Positions 34,670-47,700 of a stretch of DNA of 57,666 bases are shown in pieces (the stretch's first letter is position 1; the number at the start of each line of letters is the position of its first letter). Source of the stretch: Acanthaster planci (Eukaryota; Echinodermata; Asteroidea; Valvatida; Acanthasteridae); assembly GCF_001949145.1 (NCBI RefSeq), contig NW_019091383.1, positions 327,988 through 385,653 of the forward strand, read 5' to 3'. A program made the translations under genes and the position numbers. Below the pieces are notes generated by a model, which saw only the letters and a list, made by a program, of their open reading frames with translations, had not been told where the DNA came from and did not search any database.

Positions 34670-36363
34670 GACATGTACATGTATGTCAGGTGGGTATGAA
34701 CCGAATGAAACCTCCAACTTTACAGCCTTTTTTGAAGCAATCTCTCACAACCTTAAATAACCTTAAAAAGCATTGGCAGATGGCGGAATTGTCAACAAAT
34801 CGTGCAGTAAGATTTAGTGATTGAGCAAAGATCAAGTGACTATGCATATCAATCAACTGCACCTAACATATGAGGCCAATCTAATATGCACAGGACTAAT
34901 TAATTTGCGATAGTTTGACAATTGTGGCCCAAAAGTAGGCTACAGCTTTACAAGGTTAAATCTACAGGTGCCCAAAGTTTATCCTCCTTTCCTACATGTA
35001 CATGTACCTTGATGCTTGTAGAGCCTATAGCACTGTGCTTCATGTGTCTTAATTGTGGCAATAAATGTACAGCTTAACTGCAAAATTGGCATATTGTAAA
35101 GCAAACGAGATTTTTAATGAAGGAGTTTAACTGTTGGTATTGCAATAACTGTCATTTCTCATACATATTATATTCACGTACATTGTACGAATAGCCTACA
35201 TGTAACTGTTTACAACACTTACATTCAACACAATACCAATGTTTCAAATGTTTCTTCAAATGTTCTCCCAATAGGGACTGGACAAAATGTCTAATCTTGT
35301 AACTTGACTTGTGACTGGACCAAATGACTTGTGACTTGGCCCAGACTTGCAAAAATTGACTTGTGACTTTACTTGGACTTGGAAAAATTGACTTGCTACC
35401 ACTTCTGCTACATGGGTATGGAATGGAAGTGCACCAGTCAACACAGTGTGTGCTGTACGTTGAACATTTAGTGTGACCCCTTGTAGCAGGGTGGTTGGCT
35501 AGGAGGAGATGGTATTTATGAGGGCCAGTGTATTTTACCATTTGTTGTTTACAATTTGTGTTGAAACGTAATCATCTTGTCAGTCATTTTTAACTCGAAG
35601 TTTTCATCATTTACATGTATGGTCTACAATTGGTCAGGAACACAAGGATGTTTAGCACTCCAGTGTGGTGAAAAGACTCCGAAAATTGTAAAACTCAATT
35701 TAATATCATTATTGGACCATTAGCCACTGGCAGTCTGTACTACAATTATTGTGACACTGTAACTCCCTGCGGAAGTCTTTATTTGACAACTCAGGAAACA
35801 GTCATATGAATATTGGATACATTCCTCTAGCCTTTGTTGGTGGTGTTGGTGGCTGTTTCATGAGTGATCAAATAAAGAACAGGACATACGTGCATACATA
35901 ACCGTGCCAGCAGATCAATTAATTAATTGATGCAATTACTTGGGCTGTAACTTCTCATTACTTATACAATAAAAGGCCGTATGCAGGCTTCTCACGTAAA
36001 CTTTACTGCCCTGCTTTTTGTAATGCTGCTGTTCCTGAAGCTAATGAAAATTGTTGATGGATCAGGATTACCGATGGAGCACGGAGGAAGGGACATTAAA
36101 TGGCAGGGGAAATTCTTACTAATGGAGCCAGCATGAGAGTGTAAATTACATATACCTCCTGAGTAGAGTTAAGTGGATTTTAATGGGAAATTTTGTATCA
36201 CCGATTACTTAATGGTTTTGTTTGTTTCAAGTGTGGATGGTTTATACTAGTGGTAGATGAACACTTGGTTTGCTTTTATAGTTATCTGTAAATCCAAATT
36301 GTACAAAGTATACCCACACATTCTGGATGCAGTTTGTTTTGGTCCCTTCAACAGGCACATTTT

Positions 36364-37119
36364 NNNNNNNNNNNNNNNNNNNNNNNNNNNNNNNNNNNNN
36401 NNNNNNNNNNNNNNNNNNNNNNNNNNNNNNNNNNNNNNNNNNNNNNNNNNNNNNNNNNNNNNNNNNNNNNNNNNNNNNNNNNNNNNNNNNNNNNNNNNNN
36501 NNNNNNNNNNNNNNNNNNNNNNNNNNNNNNNNNNNNNNNNNNNNNNNNNNNNNNNNNNNNNNNNNNNNNNNNNNNNNNNNNNNNNNNNNNNNNNNNNNNN
36601 NNNNNNNNNNNNNNNNNNNNNNNNNNNNNNNNNNNNNNNNNNNNNNNNNNNNNNNNNNNNNNNNNNNNNNNNNNNNNNNNNNNNNNNNNNNNNNNNNNNN
36701 NNNNNNNNNNNNNNNNNNNNNNNNNNNNNNNNNNNNNNNNNNNNNNNNNNNNNNNNNNNNNNNNNNNNNNNNNNNNNNNNNNNNNNNNNNNNNNNNNNNN
36801 NNNNNNNNNNNNNNNNNNNNNNNNNNNNNNNNNNNNNNNNNNNNNNNNNNNNNNNNNNNNNNNNNNNNNNNNNNNNNNNNNNNNNNNNNNNNNNNNNNNN
36901 NNNNNNNNNNNNNNNNNNNNNNNNNNNNNNNNNNNNNNNNNNNNNNNNNNNNNNNNNNNNNNNNNNNNNNNNNNNNNNNNNNNNNNNNNNNNNNNNNNNN
37001 NNNNNNNNNNNNNNNNNNNNNNNNNNNNNNNNNNNNNNNNNNNNNNNNNNNNNNNNNNNNNNNNNNNNNNNNNNNNNNNNNNNNNNNNNNNNNNNNNNNN
37101 NNNNNNNNNNNNNNNNNNN
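36364..37119. other. Assembly gap, 756 N
   Basis: Run of N. All long open frames reported across it are artefacts. Confidence 0.99.
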
Positions 37120-38044
37120 CGTGCTCCACAACAAAGCGATGCTGGAACTGAAAGCACCTGTTGTCTTTGTGTGGTCATCACTGGTGGATAATTCGGGATA
37201 ATTACTCATCCACGCATTGCTGTTTGCCTGTGCTGCAGTCGAACTACTTCGTGTGATGCACATGTCTGAATATTATCAAGTTATGGCAGGAATGCAGAAA
37301 ACCATCTGCCAGTTACTTGTGCATTTCATGCACTGTATGGCACGTTGAACTCCTCATTGGAACTTGCCAGCTATGACCTGGTGACTGACTGGAAAGCAAA
37401 GTGTCTGTGGCATCTAGACTCCCAGACTTTCATCGGAGTGAGTGTAAGGAGGGCTATTTTTATGGTGCACACTTGTGTGCGATAATTGTAGAAACTCGGA
37501 TGGAAAGTGAACAAAACTTGTGTGCACATACGGTACATGTACATGTATTAATCAGGAAGCCTACCAACGAGCTGTCGGTGAGTTCTTCTTTCAACCAGTG
37601 CATTGCGAATCGTACATGTACATATATGTGTACCACAGTGAGAGACTCCATTCTACAAGCTCTCACGCTGATGATGTTGTGCTTGTTTTAAACAGTTTCC
37701 ACTTTTTTGTGAAGGATTCGAGACAAATTTGAGCTAACAGCTGTGCACCTTGCAGTCTGTAGATTGAAACTACCACTTATTTTGGCTGTCAGTGTCCCCA
37801 ATTGTATCCAAAGTTTGTCAGCAGAGTTTTGGCAATATTCAAACCTGGAAAAGAAAGACGTGGACGATTCGCTGAAGTGATTTTACATAGTCAAGGGAAG
37901 AAAACCTCTTTTGAAAAGTTCCTGGGATGTACATGGAAGTTCTGGCCATGCTGTGAAATAAGCAGTTTTCCACGTGTATGGGATTTTTAACATTTAAAGT
38001 GACAGATTTTGTGAGAGCTGTAAGCTACCAAAAAACCATTTATA

Positions 38045-41000
38045 ATGGAGATGTCATACCAAGACGGAGCTCCACCCACTGACAGCGAGGCCGCGAATCA
38101 AGGCAGCACCACTTCCTCTGCCAACACAAGCTACAAGGTCTACCTGTCCTCGTTATTTCTTTCTTTTTACTCAGTGTTCTCCAAAAGTGCTGCCTGCAAA
38201 CACTTTCGCCGGCTGATCGTTCTCATGTCTCCCACTGCTGTCTATTTTTGTTTGCCAAATTGTTGTACAAGGAAGGTATGTTTGTGGAGGGAGATTCTAT
38301 GCATGATTTTAAGCATGCTGAATACACATACTTGTACATGTATAGACCTTTTCACACTAGACAAATCTCGGGGTTGACACAGGGTTGAAAACTGGTCACG
38401 ATTCACACTCGAAAATTTTCAACCAAGCGCCAACCCTAAGAGTGAATTNAAATCCGGGTTGAACTCAGCCCTGCCCTGGACCATGATTGAGATTTCTCAT
38501 CCTGCGTTGAAAATTTTTTTGTGCTCATTTCTGGGTTGAATTTTCCCTGATAAGCTCAATTCACCCGAAACAAGTGTGCAACAAGATTGGGTTGAATGCA
38601 ACGTTGAAACATCAAATTTTCAACCCAAGGTGGTCATGGGCTCGCCCAGGGTTGAGATCAACCCGGAACGTGAGGCTGTACTGTGGAAAGGCCTTATGTG
38701 TTTGAGCTGTTAGTCTGTGCTGTTGTGTAGAACATGCACTATGCTTCAGAATAAAGATATCTGCATAGTATTTTCAGTGCTTGAAACTTCTGTGCTGGAG
38801 GGACTGATCGGGAAGCCTATTAGTTTGGAAATATCAACCAAATCTCAAATATTCCTCATAACCCAAGAATGGCCTGTATCAGCTATCAATCCCATGCTTT
38901 TGCTGAACCAATATGAACTAGTTCGGTATTTCAGTTGTACATGTACATGTGCATGTAGAAATGAGGTATGGTGTATGCCGTTAGTGGACATCAATATGCA
39001 TGTACAGAGTCTGTCCAATCTTATCACAACAGCAGTATGCCGACATAACACACGCTGATCATGTTTGAGCTGGCATGGCATCAGGCATGTCAGGTGCTCT
39101 TTTTTTCAAACGGCCATGCCTTTTTGAAGTACTGAATTGGCTCGTTATTGGTTGGGTCAATCACATGTACGTGAAGTTGAACCCAGTACGGCTGTAAAAG
39201 CCAATATCTCACAGTCTCGCTTGTCTAGCTGCTTTCATTTTGTAATGGAAGAATTGCACTTGGAATGGAATTCGGCTGCTTGTGTGCATGGCTAGTCAGC
39301 TGGAGAGAGAAAAAACAGCATAACGTATGCACAAAAATTCACCTGTGAAACACGGACAATAAAAATACCTCAGTTGGCTGTTACATGTACAGATCTTTTA
39401 TTTCTTTCTCTTGGATTTGTGTTTAAAAGTTACCTCATTACAAATTACCCCAGCAGAGATTACGTAGAAGAATGTGTAAATTCTTCCAACTGTACAAGTC
39501 CCATGAATATCTTCAGCTATTATTATACACCGTAGTAGTCTTCAATTATTCACCTGTCGGTGGCTGGGGACTTTTCCAAGGGGGGGATCAGATTTTTATG
39601 TGATCATTGCAGACAGGTGGACACATCTATAGAAAATTGTGCATTTTAATGATGCACTGACCTATATATATGTATACATGGAGTAGGAATTCATCTTTTT
39701 TTTTACTATTACTGTAGTTAGTTCAAATTTATTTGTGTTGGGGGGGTTGACCCCTCTACCCCCCCTTTGATTCCACTACTGGGAGCATTTGAAGCNCAAT
39801 CTGGGTTGAACTCAGCCCTGCCCTGGACCATGATTGAGATTTCTCATCCCGGGTTGAAAATTTTTTTGTGCTCATTTCTGGGTTGAATTTTCCCTGATAA
39901 GCTCAATTCACCCGAAACAAGTGTGCAACAAGATTGGGTTGAATGCAACGTTGAAACATCAAATTTTCAACCCAAGGTGGTCATGGGCTCGCCCAGGGTT
40001 GAGTTCAACCCGGAACGTGAGGCTGTACTGTGGAAAGGCCTTATGTGTTTGAGCTGTTAGTCTGTGCAGTTGTGTAGAACATGCACTATGCTTCAGAATA
40101 AAGATATCTACATATTACTTTCAGTGCTTGAAACTTCTGTGCTAGAGGGACTGATCGGGAAGCCTATTAGTTTGGAAATATCAACCAAATCTCAAATACA
40201 TGTATTCCTCATAACCCAAGAATGGCCTGTATCAGCTATCAATCCCATGCTTTTACTGAACCAATATGAACTAGTTCGGTATTTCAATAGTACATGTACA
40301 TGTGCATGCAGAAATGAGGCATGGTGTATGCCGTTACGGGACATCAGTATGCATGTACAGAGTCTGTCCAATCTTATCACAACAGCAGTATGCCGACATA
40401 ACACTCTGATCATGTTTGAGATGGCATGGCATCAGGCATGTCAGGTGCTCTTTTTTTCAAACGGCCATGCCTTTTTGAAATACTGAATTGGCTCGTTATT
40501 GGATGGGTCAATCACATGTACGTGTAGTTGAACCCAATACGGCTGTAAAAAGCAATATCTCACAGTCTCACTTGTCTAGCTGCTTTCATTTTGTAATGGA
40601 AGAATTGCACTTGGAATGGAATTCGGCTGCTTGTGTGCATGGCTAGTCAGCTGGAGAATAAAAACAGCATAACGTATGCACACAAATTCAGCTGTGAAAC
40701 ACTGATAATAATAATACCTCATGTGGCTGTTACAGATCTTTTATTTCTTTCTCTTGGATTTGTGTTTAAAAGTTACCTCATTACAAATTACCCCAGCAGA
40801 GATTACGTAGAAGAATGTGTAAATTCTTCCAACTGTACAAGTCCCATGAATATCTTCAGCTATTATTATACACCGTAGTAGTCTTCAATTATTCGCCTGT
40901 CGGTGGCTGGGGACTTTTCCAAGGGGGGGGATCAGATTTTTATGTGATCATTGCAGACAGGTGGACACATCTATAGAAAAATGTGCATTTTTAATGATGC

Positions 41001-44000
41001 ACTGACCTATATATACGTATACTTGGAGTAGGAATTCATCTTTTTTATTGTTACTATAGTTAGTTCAAATTTATTTGAACACCCCCCCTTTGATTCCACT
41101 ACTGGGAGCATTTGAAGCAAGATATGGGAAGGAGAGAACCCCCCCCACCTTTGTGTTGGTCATTGTTTGATCGGAATCTCGGGAATTCTTTGCAGACTTC
41201 CAGGGGGGATGTGTTAGGTAACAATAGTCTAGAGTGTGTATAGGGATTGGACAGGTAAGGGGGGGTACCTCTCCGTCCCATATCTTGCCTGGTATTACTG
41301 GGAAGATCAAGGGCTTTTAGAAGTAAAATTGCCAAGTACTGGATATTCATTTTTTCAATATATTGAGTATTTATTCATCAGCTGAAGAGGTTTTTCTGGC
41401 ATATTGGTTGGCTATTACCACTTTGCATCCTTATGATAAATTTAGAAATACACTGACTACACTTTTGTTTTCTTTACCACCTGTTAGAACATTTCAATGT
41501 CGGCATAGTGCTCGTTAGTGTTCATTTGTTGGTTCTTCCATATGCTTGTTTATTTCTTGCCTCTTTGCAAGCAAGCACACTTGCTAACTTCAGTCTTTTT
41601 CTGGACCTTGTCTCATATGTTTACATTATAATTGGAGTTCTCATTCTTTTCAGTTTGATGTATATTTCCAAATAGGTCACTTGGGAGACATTTTGTGGTA
41701 AATTTTTCAACATTAGGAGACATCGGTCATTAGGGAGACATTTCAATGTCTCCCTAATGCTCCAACTACCAAAAGGAGGAAAAATTTTACCGTCCACATT
41801 TTGAGAGATGATAGATTAGGGTCTGAAAGGAAAATATGCAAAGTTTGGTTAAGATCAGATTAGGGAATATTGAATTATGGGACGATAAAGTTTGAACAAA
41901 TTTTGTGCACGTTACTATGGGAATGTCTCCCAAGTGACCCATTTTCGGTAATCTGTACAATTCCTGTGATCTTTTACTATTTGTTTTTCCACAGCCCTTG
42001 ATTGATGGTTCAGATGGTGGTTACCAGAACAAGTCCAGGAAAGAATCAGAGTATGATGGGCCATCTACAGCAAACGCATGGTGTGCAGGCTGTTCTTTTC
42101 TGTCAATTTTTTTTACATAAAGTGGCACAACTAATTATGTGAGACTGGAAGGAATGGGGTGGAGCATGTCCACTGTCAACATTTTCTGGTAGACAAGGAA
42201 TGGACAGAATTTAGTGATGCTACGATCTGAGTAGCATTTAGTAGCCCCTATTTACAAACTAAATGTACTGTTACTCAATTTGATGTAACGAGACATTAAT
42301 TATGGTGTCATTGAAATTCCGTATGTACAGCCTGGGCTTAATTATATCTAGCCATACATTTAGTTCTCAATGCATTGTAAATATCTTAGCCATAGTTTTA
42401 ATGTTCTTTTTATTATTGCATTTGCAGGTGGTGGCAACACCCTGATGTCAGGCGGAATTGGAAAGCTGTGCTGGGCTCAATTGTTATGCTCATCGTTGGG
42501 ATTTGTGAGTTGTAAAGTGTTCCTTGCATTGCACTGAGAATCAACAGATAGGGCGACCTTTGTCAAACGTGGACACATATGCAAAGATATCATTCAGAGA
42601 ACTAATCACATAACATGAAGAGGCACCTCATGGTGGTGGATTGAAAATCAATGCGGGCGTTTCACAATAGTGCGCCTCCAAGCATTGGCAACGCATTGGC
42701 TAATCACAATGCATGAAATCTGTCAACCCAAAGCTTGTTGGAGAGGGTTGACAAATTTTGTACGATGTGATTGGCCAACGCGCTGCAAACTCTTGGAGGC
42801 GCACAATTGTGAATCTCCTATATTGCTAAGCATTTATCTTTGTAAGCCTTTTATTTTTGTGGCCGGTGTAATTTGAAAGTGTTCACCACCCCCCACCCCC
42901 CCAAAAAGAACAAAAACGAAATCAATGCAAAAATTTAACCCCCTCGGATGTATGTAAAATCATATTGAAATCGGAGGAGTTTGGACTACTAGGGATAGCT
43001 ATGGAAGGTATTTGTAATTGCCTGGTCAGTCGTGATGAAACTGCCTTTGGAATTTTTACAACTGTGAAATTTGTTCAGTGAGACTTCCAGTTTTCTGTTT
43101 ATAAAAATAATTGATAAAATGAATTAACAACACCAGTTAAACATGCATGTATATATATTTTTTTAAAGATCTGTTTACAACTGACGTTAAAGATAATCTT
43201 CTTAAGGCCGGTTCATACTCCTCGTAAAAGCAAACACAAATGTGAATTAGTGACATCAGATCAAATAGTCGTGCAGCAAATCAGCAGAAGTTGAACTCAT
43301 TTCAAGTCGAGCGACATTTCACTGCAACTCTATTGTGACGTCAAATTGGCTTCGCTCTCGCATTGGCGTGTAGTTTGAACCCGCCTTTACTTTGTTTCAT
43401 TGCAGTGCTCATAGCTGCAGGAATTGTCTTTGAAGTTACCCGCCAAGGTAGCTGGATGCTCTTTTTTTAAATTAGGCTTTAAATGTTTTAGGGAAGTGGC
43501 AAACAAATCCAGTTTACAAAGAGTAATACAGAATGATAAATGTTATCAGAGAGGTTTGGGAACCTGGAAAATACCCAAGTAAAAAATTCATTCGTTGACA
43601 TTGGTTTCAGTTACACTCGTCATACTTGCATGTAATCCAAGCGGGCAATTTTGGGGGAATTTGGGAGCTCTTAAATTTAGCAGGTTTCATGCTTTTCTGC
43701 CACATTATATCCTATGGCTTCGATCCTTTTGAACACCTGAAAGAAGTTGGAATTTACCTGCTTTGCAATAGCTCTTAAATTACAGCATTGTTAAAAATTT
43801 GTTGATCGTTTGTCTTTTCTTTTTAGAGCATGTGGCCTGTGCGATATTTATCATCATCGGGGTCCTTTTCTTCATTCCTGGTTGTAAGTATCAGGATTCC
43901 GTGAGTTTCCCTGCTTGTGAATTTTACCCTGCTACATTTGAGTCAAACAAGTGTGAGATTGAATTCAGTAAAATATCAAGACGTCTAATTTTTGAGACAG

Positions 44001-44222
44001 CGATCAGCCTATAACGCTGGAATTGTTTGTTTTGTTTAAATGAAATTCACAGACAGTGGAGAGATTACAAATGCTTATAAATTGTTTGAAGGGCAAAACT
44101 CAACATTTCCTTTCTTACTTTTCCTTTCTACAGTGTACCATACTGGATACATCTACTTTGCTGCGAAGGGCATCCGAGGCTTTGACATGAACAAGCTCTC
44201 CATTTTCAACATGTCAAGGTGA
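38045..44222 (+). CDS. TMEM134: TMEM134-like two-pass membrane protein (TMEM134/TMEM230, DUF872 family)
   Basis: Exons 38045-38137, 41995-42080, 42428-42504, 43406-43447, 43827-43883 and 44134-44222 join in frame (444 bases, 147 residues plus TGA). The N-terminus is polar and Ser/Thr rich (MEMSYQDGAPPTDSEA). Then come WWWQHPDVRRNWKAVLGS, a first membrane segment (IVMLIVGILLIAAGIVFE), a second (ACAIFIIIGVLFFIPG) and a conserved tail YHTGYIYFAAKGIRGF. The WxQHP start, PG-x-YH and KGxRGF match human TMEM134 and distinguish it from TMEM230. Human TMEM134 is 195 residues, so the N-terminus is shorter here or an upstream coding exon is missing. Function is poorly known; the related TMEM230 is on secretory vesicles. 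Intron 1 (3.9 kb) contains a large duplication. AATAAA at 44732 is a plausible 3' end. Confidence 0.8.
38450..41118 (+). repeat. 1.3 kb direct duplication starting beside single Ns
   Basis: Copy 1 is 38450-39795 and copy 2 is 39797-41118. Both start at GGGTTGAACTCAGCCC and end at CTACTGGGAGCATTTGAAGC, collinear throughout with scattered substitutions and small indels (about 95% identity by eye). A lone N precedes each copy (38449 and 39796). Each copy contains the same 113-140 codon frame (MQLCRTCTML-like), which is shared repeat sequence and not a gene. Confidence 0.9.
41674..41940. mobile_element. MITE with nested palindromes
   Basis: The outer inverted repeat GGTCACTTGGGAGACATT (41675) matches AATGTCTCCCAAGTGACC (ending about 41939). 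Inside is a second palindrome, CATTAGGGAGACATTT followed by CAATGTCTCCCTAATG (about 41729-41760). The same TGGGAGACATT core is used at both levels. It ends about 55 bases before exon 41995, close to that exon's branch-point region. Confidence 0.7.
42651..42818. mobile_element. Foldback MITE, family A copy 2
   Basis: Second copy of the element at 8272-8449, with arms 42651-42707 and 42769-42818 (CACAATAGTGCGCCTCCAAG and CTTGGAGGCGCACAATTGTG). Located in the intron between exons 42504 and 43406 of the TMEM134-like gene. Confidence 0.7.
43202..43390. mobile_element. TTAA-flanked MITE, copy 2
   Basis: Matches 3501-3670: TTAAGGCCGGTTCATACTC at the left, GACGTCAAATTGGCTTCGCT internally, and GTTTGAACCCGCCTTTAC at the right. 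It ends about 15 bases before exon 43406, so it now supplies much of that intron's 3' end. Confidence 0.6.
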
Positions 44223-44731
44223 AAGACAAAAGATTTGGGAGAGGAAGTGGTATCTCTATTGACGCCGCGTGGCTAAAGACGTTTGTTATTCTGACTCATT
44301 TATTGTCCGCTGAGAATTCTCAGAAATTTGCCTTAATCACCAACCTCCCTATATCAGCTGGATAGCATATTCAGACTCGGGCACGGAAGTCACAAGATAC
44401 CCTATTTGGAGGCCCAAGATGAAATTGAGATCTCAGAGTGGGCTTTCAAATCTTGACCGTACAGCCCGTTTTGTGTGGGTTAAGGTTCTTTACATTCATA
44501 CCAGAAATTTAAAGCAAAAATCTCCTTCATGGATCAGTTAGTTCTAACCGGATATAACTTGAGTGCCTGGGAAATTACAACATGTATAGCGTGCAACGCT
44601 GCACCAAAACAGATGGCAACCATAATCCACCCCCAGCTGAAGTGCGCCCCCAATCGGCGAAAGAAAGACAGGTGGTTACAAGCAGGTTCTTGCATGCATT
44701 CTGTGTGTACGCAAAGACCCATACATGCCAG

Positions 44732-44737
44732 AATAAA
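44732..44737 (+). terminator. Possible poly(A) signal of the TMEM134-like gene
   Basis: AATAAA about 510 bases after the stop codon. It is the first canonical hexamer I see on this strand downstream. Confidence 0.35.
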
Positions 44738-47700
44738 TTAATTACGGGTACTCAGCGTGCTCCACGTCAAATGCGCATGTACTTGCGCACGTACTTGCGC
44801 ACCTCATGGCGCACCTGTGTGGTAAGTACCAAAAACACACGCCCTCTTTTGTTCCGCTCGGAGCAGATAGGGGGCCCCCCAAAAGTTGAATCACAAAGGC
44901 CTCATTTGTTTGTGCATAGCGATAGGCACGTGTAATATTCAGTCAGTATTAAATTAATCCCCCTCTATGCAGTAACCACATGCAGGGCTCCTCCTTTATA
45001 AAAACTGAATCAGGATATGAAGTAGTGAAGCAAACAAGGTTTTGGTTCTTGATTTCGATTGATCAAGCTGGTAGGCCTAAAGCATTGAAAAAACACACAG
45101 CCGTAGACACTCATTAGGAAGGTTCTTTGGAGTAATTCAAATTCAATACCTCTTTACGTTGTCAATTTTGTTTATGACACGTCTTAGCCCTTATTGTACA
45201 TATCAATGAGTCTGAAATGGTATCGAATTGCAGCACTAAGCAAAGATTGTTCTTAATTATTTATTGTGTAAAATTGATTTTCAGCCAGTAAAAACGCCAA
45301 AGGAATTCACTTGAAAGATATGTATTATGAAATTGCATAAATTCGTAAATATTTATTTCAATTCATAAGGATATCTGCTGGTTCATACAGGTTTGAAAAG
45401 TACTATAAATATTTTGTTGTGGTTGCGTTAAGAGAAGTAATTAATATATGCATGTTTTAGAAAACTTCCATAGTTATTTCAAATTGAGGCATAAGCTTCT
45501 AGAGTTCACGTTTGACAATTTTGTGTTCTTTTAAGTAATTGATATATGCATGTTTTAGAAAACTTCCATAGTTATTTCAAATTGAGGCATAAGCTTCTAG
45601 AGTTCACGTTTGACGATTTTGTGTTCTTTTATGTAACTTTAATAATGCACACCCACCAAATTTTGACGGTGACTGTGCAAACTTAAATGAATGTGCAAAA
45701 TATAGCAAATTTTTAGCCATGATTTTGTCATCGGTCGCAACTCAATCTTGCGTTGATATGAAAGAAGTGGAGGAATAGTGTAACACTAAGTGTATGTGGT
45801 TCATGAGCAGTCTGTGATATGACGTCCCTTCCCCCCAGGTGCTGATGCCGCTAGGTTTCATGGGGGGGGAATGGCCAAAACCTGGGGCTTTGGGGGGAGA
45901 ATTATGTGTTGGCATTTCGGGGGTCAAGTTTATCTCTTCAAAGTGTGTAAATAATCAAAAACAGCCTAAACCCTAAGAGAGGCAATAAGCAATTTGCCCC
46001 CTCCCCCACAAAAATGGTTCTGGATCCACCATCGAGGCCCACCCCCCCGGCCTGAAATCATCTGACTGTGCCACTGACAGCATGTACACTGTAGTCACAA
46101 CTGTCCGTGTTACAACCAAAGTGGGACTTTTTAATTAGCGTTGCTATACAAAATGCACATTGATGAGTACACAGTACTATACTGCAGAAATTAACAAGCG
46201 CAAATCTGTAATGATGACAACACTGACTGCTAAGTTGAAGTGTCCCCGGCCATTTATAAATTTGGTGTCATGTTTTTGTTAGTACATTTTAAAAGTTCTT
46301 TGAATTCAACTGTATCAAACCTTGGACTTAAATTTATAAAAAATAACTCCAAACAATTATGTAAAAATGACTATTTTTGTAACACGTGTGTTTCTTAATT
46401 AATAATTTGTATTATTTTTATTACTTTATACAGGGTCCCATTAGACCCATTCAGCATATAAATGATGGGTGTACATGTATCATGCACGTACTGAAATGCC
46501 CTCATACTATTTTTAATTTTAAGAAATTTCCATAAGTCAATTCAGTATTAGATCACTCTTGCAGGATGCAATAGAGGGAATGATTGAAATAGTGTAAGTC
46601 ATCAGGTAGGAGATTTAAAATGTGTAAATTTCAGTTCAATGCAATTCCAGACTTATTTAATTACATTATAGTCAGCTGTAATGAAAAGATTTTTTAATTA
46701 TTCACCGAGTTCCATGGAAAAGGTTATAAAAAGTAAACGGACTTGCCCACAGATTAAGTTTTGGTTTGCTTTCTGTTCACATCGGTGCATGTGTGAAGTA
46801 ACAAAGAGCTTCCCTCAAGATAGCAAAGTATTGAAAACCGGAAACGGACACAGTTATGCCACAGAGCGAAAAACATACGAGTGGAAATGTGATTAATTGA
46901 ACCGGTAAGCCTCGATGGGAGTGGCTGATAGCATCAGAAATTTGCTGGTATCTCAAGCACGCCTGAAGTAGTGTGTTCATTTTTGTTGACGGCCATAAGG
47001 GAAGTGTTATATTGCTCAGTAACCTGTAGGCTGTATTTATGTTTAAAATTGAGAGGCACAGCATTCTGTCACTCCTGCCATGCTCCAAGAGGTACCTATC
47101 CGAGGGGTGGGGGGAGGAGACTTCCCTTACCTCAGCCCTGGGACATGTTCCCACTGTTGGTGATACCTTGAAAGTGCCAGCACTTGAGAAATGGCTCTAG
47201 GCACTTTGGGGGTGGGGGGGAGGTAGGAGGATTCTATCGTGGATGGAAAAGGGGACAATTACCTAGAAACAAGTTCCTCGTTTACATGCCCCGCCCCCTT
47301 AAAACACAGATACACCACTGGATCTGTTGTAATTTTCCAGGATGGCTAGCAAACCTATTTCAAATCGCATGTTGAATATTTAGCACTCTATTTTGTAGCC
47401 TGCATATTTGAAATTCACCAAGAAAGGAGTATGATTCAAAGAGATACATGTATGTACCGCTGCTATTTCATGCAGCTTTTAAGCTTGCTCAAGGCCCTTT
47501 TTCAGGTCGTGTTCTCTTATTGCTTCCACATTGGAGATTTTTTTTTTAGGATGTTCATTTATTGTGTAGGCCAACAAATTTAAGGGGAAAAATGAATTTT
47601 CTCAAAACACTGCACTATCTCTTAAACCAGGAAGGTTAATATATTGTACAACTTTCCATAATACTGCAGCGATTTGGGGGTCAGGTAGTCTTTACTTTCT

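Larger units (their letters stand above)
32746..38044. other. Intergenic stretch between tRNA-His and TMEM134-like gene
   Basis: No gene recognised. It holds two strong hairpins (33787-33879), a CG-richer patch at about 33500-33750, a smaller palindrome around 34086-34158 built on CTACCCCCAGAACTGTG, an inverted MITE (34434-34669), a GACTTGTGACTTGG-type low-complexity run (35290-35400) and a 756-base gap. Bases 37120-38044 presumably contain the promoter and 5' UTR of the TMEM134-like gene, but I see no defined element. Confidence 0.4.

Noticed and set aside
36242-37263. Six long frames of 274-338 codons
   Set aside because: All are created by reading through the 756-base N gap.
40064-40486. 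140-codon frame, repeated at 38717-39058
   Set aside because: It is present only because of the 1.3 kb duplication. The first copy is shorter because of indels, which argues against coding constraint.
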